Assembly: GCF_902712995.1 (NCBI RefSeq)
Contig: NZ_CACTIB010000020.1
Location: 26,082 to 90,081 of the forward strand
Length of the DNA: 64,000 nucleotides
DNA from: Candidatus Mycoplasma haematohominis
Lineage (GTDB): Bacteria > Bacillota_I > Bacilli_A > Mycoplasmatales > Mycoplasmoidaceae
Direction of reading: 5' to 3'
The notes below the pieces were generated by a model. The model saw only the letters and a program-made list of their open reading frames with translations, had not been told where the DNA came from and ran no database searches. The first letter of the stretch is position 1. Each line of letters begins with the position of its first letter. Shown here piece after piece: positions 11,282-21,497 of this stretch. The position numbers were made by a program, and so were the translations under genes.

Positions 11282-11413
11282 ATGTTTGCATTTTTAAAGA
11301 GTAGTTTTGCAATTGTAAATTTAGGATTGGCTTCCGCTTTTAGTTTTGGTTTGGTTCATGCAAATGAAAGATCTAATAAAGCTTCAACCACTTGCAGTTC
11401 TGTTGTTAGATAG
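11282..11413 (+). CDS. Possible 43-aa secreted peptide or gene remnant
   Basis: ATG to TAG, 43 residues, beginning MFAFLKSSFAIVNLGLASAF followed by SFGLVHANERS, which looks like a signal peptide, and ending in Thr/Ser-rich TTCSSVV. It carries none of the array motifs after the hydrophobic segment. No clear ribosome-binding site. It could be a fragment left by an array deletion or a chance frame. Confidence 0.3.
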   Translation: MFAFLKSSFAIVNLGLASAFSFGLVHANERSNKASTTCSSVVR

Positions 11414-11464
11414 GCTACTTGATTTTTATTTATTTGGGGATTTTGTCGGATTTTTAAGGGTAGT

Positions 11465-11524
11465 TAATTAAAAGAAGAAAGTTGATTAGTAATCAGAAGA
11501 GTAGCAATTCCCTTCTTTTAATTA
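11465..11524. terminator. Inverted repeat between A5 region and membrane protein gene
   Basis: Perfect 13-bp arms TAATTAAAAGAAG (11465-11477) and CTTCTTTTAATTA (11512-11524) with a 34-nt loop. The position after A5 and before the 11562 gene suits a transcription stop, but the stem is AT-rich and no clean T run follows; a protein-binding palindrome is the alternative. Confidence 0.4.
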
Positions 11525-11561
11525 GACTCTTTATTAAAGTAGGCAGTTTTTAAAAGTTGTA

Positions 11562-12023
11562 ATGGCAAAATTTGATGTTTCAGAGGATGGCCGTATAGAT
11601 AGCTTAGAAAACAAGATATCTTTTTTAAAAACTGTCTGAATTGTAGAGTTTTCTGCTTTTGTTGTTGCATCAGTTTCTTATTTGTTAACAACACTATTCA
11701 GCGCAATCTTTTTGATAATTTTTGTTTTGTCAGGGTTTGTATTAGTTGTTTCTTGAGTTATTGATGTTTTTCGCTGTTTTACTTTAATTTCTGATATTTA
11801 TGCTTTTGCAGTTGTAAATAGAGGCTTTAGCATGCCATTTTTCTATGCCTTTGAAAAGAGTTGTAAGCATTTGAAATTTGTTTTGCTGTTTTATCTATTA
11901 GGTTCAATGATTCCTCTTTTGTGAATTATTTCTTTTTGTTATAAATTTTTGTTTTTTGGTTCTTGGCAAGCTTTATTCAGATTAATTGAGGGTAGTTCTC
12001 CCGAGAAAACTAGTTTGTTTTAG
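11562..12023 (+). CDS. Small multi-pass membrane protein, unknown
   Basis: 153 residues from ATG. A short polar start (MAKFDVSEDGRIDSLENK) is followed by membrane helices near residues 24-45, 47-70, 100-125 and a partial fourth, separated by a Cys/Arg turn (VFRCFTLISDIYAF). Several Trp are TGA. No array motif is present. The size and four-helix layout resemble other membrane proteins in this window (40044, 40666, 50887, 51488), but I cannot show homology. It lies between array blocks, next to a convergent minus-strand gene 18 bases away. Confidence 0.65.
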
Positions 12024-12041
12024 GTTTGGTAATTTAAGAAC

Positions 12042-12377
12042 CTAAGAAGAACGATTGGGTTTTTGTTTCATTTTTTCCTGTAATTCTTTTCTTTGAAAAC
12101 AAACCTCGTTTATGTCTTGAGCTCGTTTTTTGTTTTGCTCTGCATCTTCTTCCTTTACTTCTGAAAAATTTCTTTTGTAACCGTCTGTTTTTATTCAGAC
12201 TCCGCACATACCGTCTAGAACTTCATTTAAAAAGCCGACATCGTCTGCTTTGTTTTGATCTCACTCTCATTTCTTTTCGGGAGTAAACACTCCACCGAGA
12301 GACAAGCCAGCTACTATTGTTGAAACAGAAGCGACAGAAGAACTAATTAATGTAGGTGTTGTTAAAGCAAGTTTCAT
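12042..12377 (-). CDS. Anchored single-module protein on the minus strand
   Basis: 111 residues. Hydrophobic N-terminus (SSSVASVSTIVAGLSLGGVF), then W-E-W-D (TGA codons), CGVWIKTDGY and, near the end, INEVCFQRKELQEK. The final VCF resembles the ends of A7 and A8 (FKDVCF, FKEVCF), so it may be a distant, inverted member of that subgroup. Its start faces the A6 gene across a 331-base space, so the two are divergent. Confidence 0.65.
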
Positions 12378-12708
12378 AAAGAAAGGAATGTGTTCAAAGA
12401 ATTATAGAAATTTCATATTTGGTCTTATTAGTAGTGGTTTTTGGCGGGTTTAAGTTATGCAAGATAAAGAATTAAAAAAACTTTGTTCGCGGTAGTAAGT
12501 ATGCCTTCCATTTTTCATCTATTTTTGAGCCAATTTTTAGCTATTTTTTTAATTATTTATCATCTGTAGAGGAGAGAAAAAATTAAATTTTGTTTGAATA
12601 TTGGTTTACATGTTTTTTAGAAATACATATTTAGGAAAGTAGTTACTCAAATTGAGAAAAAGTATCTTTTTTAAGCTTCTCTACGGAGGCGTTTAATTTT
12701 TTATTTCG
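12378..12708. other. Divergent intergenic region
   Basis: 331 bases between the minus-strand gene at 12377 and A6. No open frame of note. It must hold promoters in both directions. GGAGG at 12685-12689 is the only strong Shine-Dalgarno-like string, but it sits 19 nt from the chosen A6 start. A TTCTCTACGGAG string at 12675-12686 also occurs at 36233-36244. Confidence 0.5.
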
Positions 12709-13191
12709 TTGGAACCTTTAGTTAAATCCTTAATAGGTGTAGGTTTTTTTGCAGTTTCTGGTTGTTTTACGGCAGGACTTTTTGCTGACGAGATTAACAC
12801 TTACAAAGTTGCATGAAATAACGAGAAGGGAGTTTATGAAAAGACTTATTTAGATACAAGCAAGTATCAGAGTTTTTATAAAACTGCTAAGGAAAAAAAG
12901 AAAGAATATATAGGTCATGATGAGAAGAAGATTACTGACATATTGATTGATATGACTCATGAAGAGTTAGAGCAAATATGGAAGCAGTTGAAGTTGAGCG
13001 GAACTACTCAATATACAGCAGGAACAAGCGATGATGATTATCAGAGCGTTAGGAAAGTTGCTTCTGAAATAGCTTTCAGATGCGAACTTTGAGCAAATGG
13101 AAAAAATAATTCAGCTGATTACAACAAATTCGAGAAATTTTGTACTTTAGATTTGGATTCTGTTTCTTGGGATGCTGATGCTACTACCTAG
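12709..13191 (+). CDS. Array-related protein A6
   Basis: 160 residues, TTG start chosen because the preceding in-frame codons have no ATG/GTG; an ATT two codons earlier would fit GGAGG slightly better. Anchor VKSLIGVGFFAVSGCFTAGLF. The rest is charged (KEYIGHDEKKITDILIDM), with Cys at RCELWANG and KFCTLD. The C-x(about 20)-C spacing ending in EKFCTLD keeps the end of the array module, but the W-W cluster is missing. Divergent member. Confidence 0.65.
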
Positions 13192-13194
13192 AGA

Positions 13195-13680
13195 ATGTCT
13201 TCAAATGTTTTAACTTTTGTTTTAGGTGGAGTATTTATTGCTGTTTTAAGTGGTAGTAGTTACTTTTTAGGGAAGAAAATCAAGGAAGAGTTGAATCATG
13301 AAGTAGAAAGAACAGTTAGAGCACCAACATTTTTATTGCATTCTGAAGAAGATTCTGATATTAAGAATAGAAAAGAATACATAGGAAATGATGTTGGGAA
13401 AGTTAAGAAGTTATTAGAGAACGCTAAAGGAAATTTAAGCAGAGACGCAGTCCACTATTTGAACACTCTTAAGGCTAGATGAAATGGCATGAATGGAGAA
13501 GCTAGACCTGATATAGACAAAATCAATTCTTTTAATAATCTTGATGATGTATCAGATTACATCACAAAATGATGTAAGAGAACTTCAAAAAAGACTTTGG
13601 TTTCTGTTCAGTTAGATGAGAGAACTGCAGAGGGAAAAAGATGAGGGATTTTTAAGGATGTTTGTTTCAAGAAAATCTAG
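13195..13680 (+). CDS. Array-related protein A7 (VCF subgroup)
   Basis: 161 residues, ATG three bases after A6. Anchor TFVLGGVFIAVLSGSSYFLG is nearly the same as in A8. It continues KEYIGNDVGKVKKLLENAKG, then W-N-G-M (TGA first), ITKWCKRTSKKT and ends FKDVCFKKI. The pair W-C-K ... V-C-F is shared with A8 and replaces the usual C-x-x-A-Y / F-C-S pair. Function unknown. Confidence 0.75.
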
Positions 13681-13792
13681 ATTGCAAAAGGTTTAAGTTG
13701 CTTATTTAATTTAGATTTAACAAATTAGAAAGTTGGCTATTGATCAGAGAAAGAGAGGTGTTTGTAAGATATTTAAAAAATAAAAGTTTGAT

Positions 13793-14293
13793 ATGGCTTC
13801 AACTGCTTTAACTCTTGTATTAGGAGGAACTGCTATTGCTATCCTTAGTGGCAGCAGTTATTTTCTTGGCACACAGTTCAGTTGAGAAACTGGAATGTCA
13901 AGAGTAGATAGCAATAAGACAACTTTCTTTTCTATAGCTTTATCAGATGAGAAAATGCATGGGAAAGAGTATGTTGGAGGCAAGGATCAAGATGATAACA
14001 ACTCTGTAGATAAGTTAATAAAAAATTACAACCAAAAAAACAATGACTATAGAGCAGCTTTGAAAAAGAATTGAGGGAGTATGAATCTCAAAGATTCTGA
14101 AAATAAGAAACCTGAAGATGATTTGGACAGTTTATTTCCTAATGATGGAACTTCTCCTGTCTTGAGTGATAAGCAAACCGCAGTAGCTGATTTCACAAAA
14201 GCATGATGTAAGTCAAGAAAGAATAGAACATGAAAAACGGAGAAACAATCAGATTTAAATGTTTTTAAGGAGGTATGCTTTGCTAAAGAGTAA
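13793..14293 (+). CDS. Array-related protein A8 (VCF subgroup)
   Basis: 166 residues from ATG. Anchor LTLVLGGTAIAILSGSSYFLG, GKEYVGGKDQ, W-G-S-M-N, KAWCKSRKNRTW and a final FKEVCFAKE match A7 in order, so the two are duplicates that have diverged. The last 16 bases (from 14278) are also the left edge of the block duplicated at 62808, so a recombination breakpoint falls in its stop region. Confidence 0.75.
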
Positions 14294-14428
14294 AGTTAAT
14301 TTTTAATTCCTTATTTCTCCAAGACTTTATTCTTCCTCTTTGTTTTTTAGTGAATTATTGAATTTTTAAAAAAATAGCGGCTACATATTTATTAAAAGTA
14401 CTGCTTATCATTTAAATTGACTATTAAG

Positions 14429-14451
14429 GTCTGCTCTGAATAAAAGCAGAC
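14429..14451 (+). promoter_or_regulatory. Leader hairpin before A9
   Basis: GTCTGCT (14429-14435) and AGCAGAC (14445-14451) form a perfect 7-bp stem with a 9-nt loop, followed by TTTC and, 11 bases on, the A9 start. The same hairpin is kept before B1 although nearby bases differ. It could be an attenuator-like terminator or a 5' stabilising stem. Confidence 0.5.
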
Positions 14452-14461
14452 TTTCAAATTT

Positions 14462-15226
14462 ATGGATCCACTAAAAGCGGCAGCTGCGGCAGGTACTGGT
14501 GCAGTGTTATTGGGAGGAGGAGGTTGAGGATTGAGCATGGCGTTGAGTAATAACAGTATGCCTGATTATGTTCCTTTGACTAATCCTACTGGTACTTACT
14601 TTACAGACAACAAAGATTACTTTGCGGCTGTAAATGGAAATGAAAATTGATGAAGATGATCTTATAAGAATAGATGATCAGTTAAGAAACCAACAACAGG
14701 TAAGTTTCAGAACGTTACTAGTGGAGATGGGGATAAAGATTCTATTAAGAAGGTTTGTGAAGATGCTTATACAAAGGGTACTGACGATATTTCAGCAAAT
14801 GCTACAAATGATAAATATTTAGAGTCTGAGGTTTGATATTTCTGTTCTGCAGTTGAAGAGAAACCGAAGACTATTTCACAAGTTGCAGAGGAAAAGAAAA
14901 TTTATGATGCGATAAACAATTCTTATGGAAAGGAAAAAGCAAGCAATTTAGTTGCAGTAACTGGCAATGATTCTTTTTGATTAGAGCAAGAAAGATTATT
15001 TTTTAAAGAGGAAAACAAAAGTGATAGATCTGGAGCCAAGGCGTCTGAAACTGGAAACCCTTTATTTAGAAACTTATTTGCTAAAAGAAATAAAACCAGA
15101 GAAGAGCAAGACACTTTAAGGAATGCCTGTAAAGAAGCTTATAAGTCAAATAAAGATGAAAGCGTAGAAGGTAATAAAGTTCAGGAGGCGGATGTACTTA
15201 AGTTTTGTTCCGTTAAAGGTGAATAA
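14462..15226 (+). CDS. Array protein A9, two-module, class alpha
   Basis: 254 residues from ATGGATCC. Anchor GAVLLGGGGWGLSMAL. Module 1: TGTYFTDNKDYFAA, W-W-R-W-S-Y-K-N-R-W, IKKVCEDAY, EVWYFCSAVEEKPKTIS. Module 2: KASNLVAVTGNDSFWLEQ, RLFFKEE, LFRNLF, LRNACKEAY, DVLKFCSVKG. About nine of ten residues match B1 at the right end of the window. A 168-base leader with a hairpin suggests its own promoter. Confidence 0.85.
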
Positions 15227-15235
15227 TAATAGATC

Positions 15236-15994
15236 ATGTCAGCATTGATTAAAGCAGTAGCAGGCGTTCTTGTATTGAGCGGCTTTGCTGGAGGAGGTTA
15301 TCTTATTTACGACTCTACATTAAGAGTCGTTTATCCTCTGAGTTCTTTGGAGGGTTTTGCAACTAAATATCAGAATACTACTTTTGGAGGGAAGTATGGA
15401 AGATATATGTTAGATCCTGCAAGAAATAAAAATGCATGGAATGAAGCCTATAAAAGATGAAGCTCTTCTACGGCAACAAAGAGTGCTGAGTTCACTGGCA
15501 ATGATAAGGTGACAGCAGCCTATCATGAATCTACAGCTACTGCTTTAAATAAAGTTTGTGAAGCTGCTTTTAATAAACAATCAACTGATGTTAAAAGCGG
15601 AACTAATACTAATTACGAAAATGATGTTTGGACTTACTGTTCGATAGTTAAAGAGAAACCTAAAACAATTTCAGAAAATACAAGTGAAACTTATACAGAC
15701 GCTAAAATCGGAAGTTCTAAAAAGACAACTTTAGTTTCTACAGAATATTCAGGAAATAGTATTTTCTGAGATATTAGAAACGAAGAATTCTACTCATCTT
15801 CTGGATCTAGATCTGGAAAAGATTTAGATACAGCAAAATCAAAATCTAAGTTCAAGATCAAGTATGATGCTGGAAATAAATCCGAACATATAAAGGATAT
15901 TTGTAAGGCCGCTTATTTGACTGACTCATCAAATAATACTGAATATCCAAGTGATGATGTCGTTAAGTTTTGCACTTTAGATGGATCCAATTAA
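15236..15994 (+). CDS. Array protein A10, two-module, class beta
   Basis: 252 residues. Anchor GVLVLSGFAGGGYLIY. Module 1: TTFGGKYGRYMLDPARNKNAW, LNKVCEAAFNK, DVWTYCSIVKEKPKTIS. Module 2: KTTLVSTEYSGNSIFW, RNEEFYSSSG, IKDICKAAY, VVKFCTLDGSN. The last 14 bases overlap A11, whose ATGGATCC lies inside the codons for the final residues. Partly duplicated as B2. Confidence 0.85.
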
Positions 15995-16739
15995 GTTAGC
16001 TGCTGGAACTGGCGCAGGCGCTTTAATAGCTGCTGGGGGGGGTTATTTAACTTACTCTAGTTTGTATGGTTTACACCTTCCAACTGTTCTTGCTGAATTA
16101 TCGAATTTAAATACTGTTTATTCTGATACTGAATCTTTTGGAAGGAAGAATTCTTTATATTTGGTTGATCCGGATAGTAATCAGTGATGATGAGTAGAGA
16201 AGTATGAAACTTTTAAGAAAGATGCAATTGGAAGTGAGAAAGGTAAATTAGGCGAAACATTTAAGGATACAACTAAGGTTGCTTCTTCTTTTGGAAGTGA
16301 AGCAACTGCTTTAAATACTATTTGTAAAACAGCTTTTACCGGTAAAGAAAATGCTTTAAGTTCAGAAGATAAAAAAGAATCTAATGTTTGAACTTATTGC
16401 TCTTTATTAGAGGGGAAGCCAATTTTAGTAAGTAGTAGCAATTATTCAGACAAACGAGGCAATAGCCATAAAGATAAAGCAGTCGCAATAGATGTCAAAA
16501 ATGATATTTTTTGGAATTTAAGAAATGATGAGTTTTTTGGAAGAAGAAAAGAAATTTATAAAGGAGAGTTAGCAACTCAAAACTCAAAATTTAGGGAGCT
16601 TTTTTACAAAAAGAAAAAAGAGAAAGACGATACCATCAAGAAGGTTTGTGAAGATGCTTATGAATCAGAAACATCAGATAATTCTAATTATCCAGAAGCG
16701 GATATTAAGAGGTTCTGTTATTTAAGTCCAGAACAGTAA
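15981..16739 (+). CDS. Array protein A11, two-module, class beta, with G8 tract
   Basis: 252 residues; start overlaps the A10 end, so coupling is likely. The anchor GALIAAGGGYLTYSSLYGL is encoded over a run of eight G (16035-16042). Module 1: ESFGRKNSLYLVDPDSNQ, W-W-W (TGA codons), LNTICKTAF, NVWTYCSLLEGKPILV. Module 2: KDKAVAIDVKNDIFW, RNDEFFGR, FRELFYKK, IKKVCEDAY, IKRFCYLSPEQ. Confidence 0.84.
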
Positions 16740-16741
16740 AA

Positions 16742-17569
16742 ATGTCTATCGCTAAATTAGGCGCAGGAGCTGGGGCGGCTGCATTGGTATTAGGTGGCGG
16801 CGGTTGAGGAATGAGTGTTTTATTTAGTAATATGATGCCTACATTTAAGACTTTAAAAGAGATTGGAGGGACTGGTTATGACACTAAATATGCAAAAGAT
16901 TTCAAATCTCTTTTTGTAGATGATGGTTCTGACAAGAATAAGGATTGATGGGAATGATCTTATAAGAATAGATGACTCTCAGATAAGGATGGTAGTGAAG
17001 AAAGCACAAAACCTAAAAATAAATTTAAAGATTTAAAAGGGGGCTTTAAGAGAAAAGATTCAGATAGTGATAATTTTTTAAATAAGAAATGCAAAGATGC
17101 ATATGGAGCAGAATCTGCAAAAGTTAAAAAAGATGCAAATGATAATGATGAATTTGAAGAAAGGGATGTTTGAAGATATTGTTCTATAGGAGGCATTAAA
17201 CCTGTTTTGGTGAGCGAAAATAGTTCAGGTTACGAAAGTGATAAATTCGGAGATAAGTCGGGCTTAAAAGGGAAGTTAGTGTCCGTAAAAAAAGAAGATA
17301 AAGATTCAACTGATTGATTCTGGGAAATTAGAGAACATGAATTTAGATATGGAAAAGGAGGAGATGCTGTTACAGGAACTGGATCACAATCAGAAACAAC
17401 AAACTCTATTTTTAGAGAATTGTTTGATGGGACAAGGAAAGGAACAGTTAAGGAGACTTGCAAAGAGGCTTATGAGGCAACACAAAACGGAACAGACACA
17501 CATAAGTTTCATGAAAGTGACATAAAAAAATTCTGCTTTTTAATTCCTGATGGGTTGAATAATAGTTAA
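16742..17569 (+). CDS. Array protein A12, two-module, alpha-like
   Basis: 275 residues, ATG two bases after A11. Anchor GAAALVLGGGGWGMSVLF. Module 1: YAKDFKSLFVDDG, W-W-E-W-S-Y-K-N-R-W, LNKKCKDAYGAE, DVWRYCSIGGIKPVLVS. Module 2: KGKLVSVKKEDKDSTDWFW, EHEFRYGKGG, IFRELF, VKETCKEAYEA, IKKFCFLIPDG. The front half is alpha, the tail (KKFC-F-LIP) is beta-like, so it looks mixed. Confidence 0.82.
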
Positions 17570-17575
17570 TAAATA

Positions 17576-18436
17576 ATGGATCCAGTCAAGTTATCTGCAG
17601 GAGGATTAGGTTTAGTAGTAATAGGGGCTGTGGGTTATGGAGTTAACGAGTTTGTTAATTCTATGGAACCTACTTTTTATGCTTTCTCAGAAGAGGATAA
17701 TTTTTCAACAACAGATTACAACGACAAAATTGGACAAGAGTATGGAAAATACTTAGTGGGAGTTTATGGAAATACAAGCGCAGCAAAGGATAGAAATAAG
17801 AAATGATGAGAATGGTCTTACAAGCAATATCAGTATGATGTTAAGTATTATCCAAATGAGTTTGATGAAATTTTTTATAAGGCAGGACAAGAAAAAATTA
17901 ACTCTCCATATAAGGATTCTGGTAGTAAATCTCCTAATTCTTCTCCAAAGGCTTTAAATGAGGTTTGTGATGACGTTTATAAGAAGGATAAAGTGGATAT
18001 AAAACCAACTTCAGATGCAACGAAAAATAAATTAAATAAAAACTTGTGGAAGTATTGTTCTTCTCTAGCCCCTAAATTAGTGTTTTTAGGTGATAAATCT
18101 GGTTATGAGGCCGGAACATTTGGAAATAAAGTAGATCATCATGGCAAGGCAGTAGCAACTAAAGGCTATTCAGGAAGTAGCTCTAATGATAAGTTTTGAG
18201 AGTTAAAAAATGAGGAGTTTTTTGGGGCAGGAGAAGGAGATGGAAAAGGAAATAGTGCAACAGAAAATGGAATATTCAAAGAGCTTTATAAAAAGAAGTC
18301 AAATAGAGCATCTAGTGACACTATAAAAAATACTTGCGAAGCCGCCTATTCTAAAAAAACCACAGAAGCAAGCACAAACCCAACAGTGAATGAGTCTGAT
18401 ATTAAGAAGTTTTGTTATTTAACTTCCGAAGAATAG
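17576..18436 (+). CDS. Array protein A13, two-module, class delta
   Basis: 286 residues. Anchor GLGLVVIGAVGYGVNEF. Module 1: DKIGQEYGKYLVGVYGN, W-W-E-W-S-Y, LNEVCDDVYKKDK, NLWKYCSSLAPKLVFLG. Module 2: HGKAVATKGYSGSSSNDKFW, LKNEEFFGAGEGDGKGN, IFKELYKKKS, IKNTCEAAY, IKKFCYLTSEE. Extra length lies in the linker before the first Cys and in the Gly-rich loop after EFFG, both usual for delta members. Confidence 0.83.
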
Positions 18437-18440
18437 AAAA

Positions 18441-18941
18441 ATGTCTTTAGCTAAATTAGGAGCTGCAGTAGCAGGAACAACGGCGACAGCAGTTGCAGGA
18501 GGATTCGGGATTAAGTGTGCTATTGATCAACAACAACCAACTACTTTGGTTGGTGAAGAAGGGTATTCTGGAACTGATAATTCCAAATATGGTCAAAAGA
18601 GAGCTAGTCTACTTATGTCTACTACTGCAGAAAGGAATAAACCTTTCTGAGAACAAAGAGTTAAGAAATTAGTTGAAGGCAGTTCTTTTTCTTTAGTAGC
18701 TGAAAGTTATTTCAAGACTAATTTTGAGACCAAACTTAATGACTACAAAACGAATAAAATGGATGAAACTAAATTAAAAGCAGCAGTAGATGAGTTGAAG
18801 AGCAATTGCAAATCTAAGTATGATGAGACAGCAACTGCACTTAAAACAGCAGATAAGTCTAAATGAGAAGAATTTTGAAGATTCTGTTCTGTTTCTGGGG
18901 AAGTTCCATCAGATTTAGATAACGATTTAACATCACCTTAA
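18441..18941 (+). CDS. Array protein A14, single-module
   Basis: 166 residues from ATG. Anchor GAAVAGTTATAVAGGFGIK, then NSKYGQKRASLLMSTTAE, W-E-Q-R, LKSNCKSKYDET and W-E-E-F-W-R-F-C-S. There is no module 2. The sequence between the anchor and the first Cys is unlike the neighbours. Ends one base before the A15 start. Confidence 0.78.
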
Positions 18942-18942
18942 T

Positions 18943-19767
18943 ATGTCAACACTTAAAGGAGCTGCTGCTTTAGGGGCAGGAGCAGTAATAGTTGGAGGAA
19001 CAGGCTTTGGAGTTTATAGACATTTGTCTCATGATCCTATGCCGGAGAATTATGTTGTTTTGGCAAAAAGTAGTGATAAGGTATCAGATACCGCCCATAT
19101 TGGAAATGTTTATGGCGATTATTTAATTGCCCCTTTTGGGGACAATGGAAATGACAATAAAGAATGATGGGATTGGTCATATAGAAGATGACAGGCAGAT
19201 TCTGAAAATAAGAATATTACGTTAAGTGGCAACTTTGACAAAAACGTAGTAAAGAGTTCTTATAGGGGCAAAAACGAAACATCCGGAGAAGAAAAATCTT
19301 TAAACAAAATTTGCCAAACTGTTTATGAAAAGGCAAAGACTGAAATAAATAAGGAGGCTAATAAACCAGAAAAAGAAAGATTGAAAAATGATCTTTGAAA
19401 ATACTGTTCTGTATTTGGAGAAGCTCCGAAAACTGTTAGCGATATAGGAACTGAGAATTATGGAACTGGTACTTTTGGAGAAGATAAGAAAGACAAGTTA
19501 ATTGGAATTACTGGTAATGATGGCTTCTGGAAAGTAAAGAATAAAGAGTTTTTTGAAAGAGGGGATAACAATCAAGGAACGGGCAATGGTTTAACTCAAG
19601 CCACTGATTCTTTGTTCTATGATCTTTATGATTCTAAAAATAAAGGAAGTAGAGGAGATCTAAGAAATACATGCGGAGCAGCTTACAGAGTTAATAAGAC
19701 TTCTCAACCAACTGAACCTAAAGTTACAGAAACTAATCTTCTTAAATTTTGCACTTTAGACAAGTAG
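18943..19767 (+). CDS. Array protein A15, two-module, class delta
   Basis: 274 residues. Anchor GAGAVIVGGTGFGVYRHL. Module 1: HIGNVYGDYLIAPFGDNGND, W-W-D-W-S-Y-R-R-W, LNKICQTVYEK, DLWKYCSVFGEAPKTVS. Module 2: KDKLIGITGNDGFW, KNKEFFERGDNNQGTGNGL, LFYDLY, LRNTCGAAY, LLKFCTLDK. Last gene before a 205-base gap, so transcription may end here. Confidence 0.83.
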
Positions 19768-19972
19768 GTAGTATTAAAAAATTGTTTTAAATTTTCAAAT
19801 TATTGTTGTCAAGACTTGATTTTTTTCTTTTTTGGTAGGCAAAAATTAGTTTTAGAAATAAATGTATAGGTTTTTATAGTTAAATATTTTTGAAAAAACA
19901 TAAGCAACATATAGGTAAATTAGAGAATAATTTCAGGGAAAGAGTTTATATAGTTGCTATTGAGTTGAGTGA

Positions 19973-20773
19973 ATGAACATGACATTAACTAAAGCATCAG
20001 GTGTAGTTGGAGCTTCTTCAATATTAGTAGCAGGAGGAAGTTATGGAGTTAGTATTTTATTTTCTGGAGTAATGCCAGATTATGAACCTTTATCTAATTC
20101 TGATGGTAAATATGTTTCAGATTTCAAAGATTACTTTGTAGATGCAAGCAAGAATGATTCTTGATGAAAGTGGTCATATAAGAATAGGTATTTAGTTTAT
20201 GAAGATAAACAAGATTATGATGGCGAGCAAAGAGTTGATCCTAAAACTTTATTTGTTGGATTAACTGGAGGGTTGGGAAAAACAGATAAGCATATACAAA
20301 ATGTTTGTTTAAAAGTATATGAAGCAGAAAATGCAAAAGTTAAGAAGGGAGTTTCTGCTAACGATGAATATGAAGAAGCAGATATTTGAAGGTATTGTAC
20401 TGGAGTTAAATACAAGCCTAAGACTATTGCAGAAAATATGGGAGAAGATAGTTCATATAAGGGTTCAGATGCAAGCAAGAAAAGTTATGGAGAGGAATAT
20501 AAAGATCAATTAGTTTCTATTACTGTTGACGATAATGTTTATTTTTGGAAAGAGCAAACTAGATTATTTTTCAAAAAATCAGGAGGAAGATCAGGATCTA
20601 AGTTTAAGAATGACAAAAATTCTATATTTGGAAAGCTTTGACATAGGGGTAAGGGAGATATTAAAGAGGAATGTTTAGCTGCATATAAGTTACCTAAAGA
20701 TAACACAGAACAGAATTCACTGGTTTTAGAAGACGATCTATTTAAGTTTTGTTCTTTGAAGGGTCAGAAATAG
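19973..20773 (+). CDS. Array protein A16, two-module, class alpha
   Basis: 266 residues. ATG at 19973; a second ATG two codons on is equally possible. Anchor ASSILVAGGSYGVSILF. Module 1: GKYVSDFKDYFVDASKNDS, W-W-K-W-S-Y-K-N-R-Y, IQNVCLKVYEAE, DIWRYCTGVKYKPKTI. Module 2: KDQLVSITVDDNVYFW, TRLFFKKSGGRSG, IFGKLW, IKEECLAAY, LFKFCSLKGQK. The preceding 205-base AT-rich gap probably carries a promoter. Confidence 0.83.
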
Positions 20774-20858
20774 ACAAGTAGCAGCGCATCCTAATATGGA
20801 ATATTTATTTGATATTGTTGAGGTAGTTTTTTAGTTTACGAGCAAGAAAACTTGGGTT

Positions 20859-20886
20859 GTTTGGTCTTTGAATAACTAGATCAAAC
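20859..20886 (+). promoter_or_regulatory. Hairpin in leader of A17
   Basis: GTTTGGTCT (20859-20867) pairs with AGATCAAAC (20878-20886), nine pairs with one G-T, loop of 10 nt. It lies between A16 and A17 and could end the A16 transcript or shape the A17 leader. Confidence 0.35.
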
Positions 20887-20912
20887 TGATTTGTTATTGT
20901 TTGTTGTTGAAT

Positions 20913-21383
20913 ATGGATTTTGCTTATAAGAAAGCTTCAATTGTTTTCTTCTCGATTCTAGGATCATTTGTTGTTACTGGAATTAACTATAGATCTTCTA
21001 TACAGAATGTTTATCCTCTGACTATTTCTGAATCTAGAAGTAAGTTAAATAATGAAGGAGTTGTAAGTATTAATCAGAATAAGAAAGTAGTGTGGACATA
21101 TGGGAAAAATTCTTTTGGGGAGAAGAATAAGAATTATTTAGCTGCTACTTTTAAGGGAGTTAATGATGATTGGTGGATTAAGAAGCAGAATTGATTTTTT
21201 TCTTATGACAGGGCTCTATTGAATTATTTTCACTTTTATCATTTTTATGAAACTAATAGGAATAAGAAGTCTAGTGAGATAGTTGGATCTCTTAGGGATA
21301 CTTGTAAGCAGGCTTATTCAGATAACAATGTCATTGCAGAAGCAGAGATAAGAGAAGTTTTTGGGTTTTGTTCTAATTTTTAG
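20913..21383 (+). CDS. Array protein A17, single-module
   Basis: 156 residues from ATG; in-frame TTG codons lie just upstream. The hydrophobic segment SIVFFSILGSFVVTGINY is less Gly-rich than in other members. Then NSFGEKNKNYLAATF, D-D-W-W, LRDTCKQAY and VFGFCSNF at the end. The cysteine pair corresponds to the second module of long members, so this may be an anchor joined to a module 2. Confidence 0.75.
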
Positions 21384-21497
21384 ATATTTTTTTAAATCAA
21401 CAAGTAGCTTTCTTTGAGGTATGTGTTAGGTAAGTTATTAATTGTATATCTAGTTTTATTAATAGTCTTTTTTTGTTTTTTGTAGAGATTTAAATTT

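Larger units (their letters stand above)
14278..15470. repeat. Duplicated array block, copy 1
   Basis: Matches 62808-64000 without gaps at a constant offset of 48530: the A8 tail, the A9 leader, all of A9 and the start of A10. In the first 180 non-coding bases I count four differences. Similarity stops abruptly to the left of 14278. The right end is hidden because the second copy runs off the window. Confidence 0.92.
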
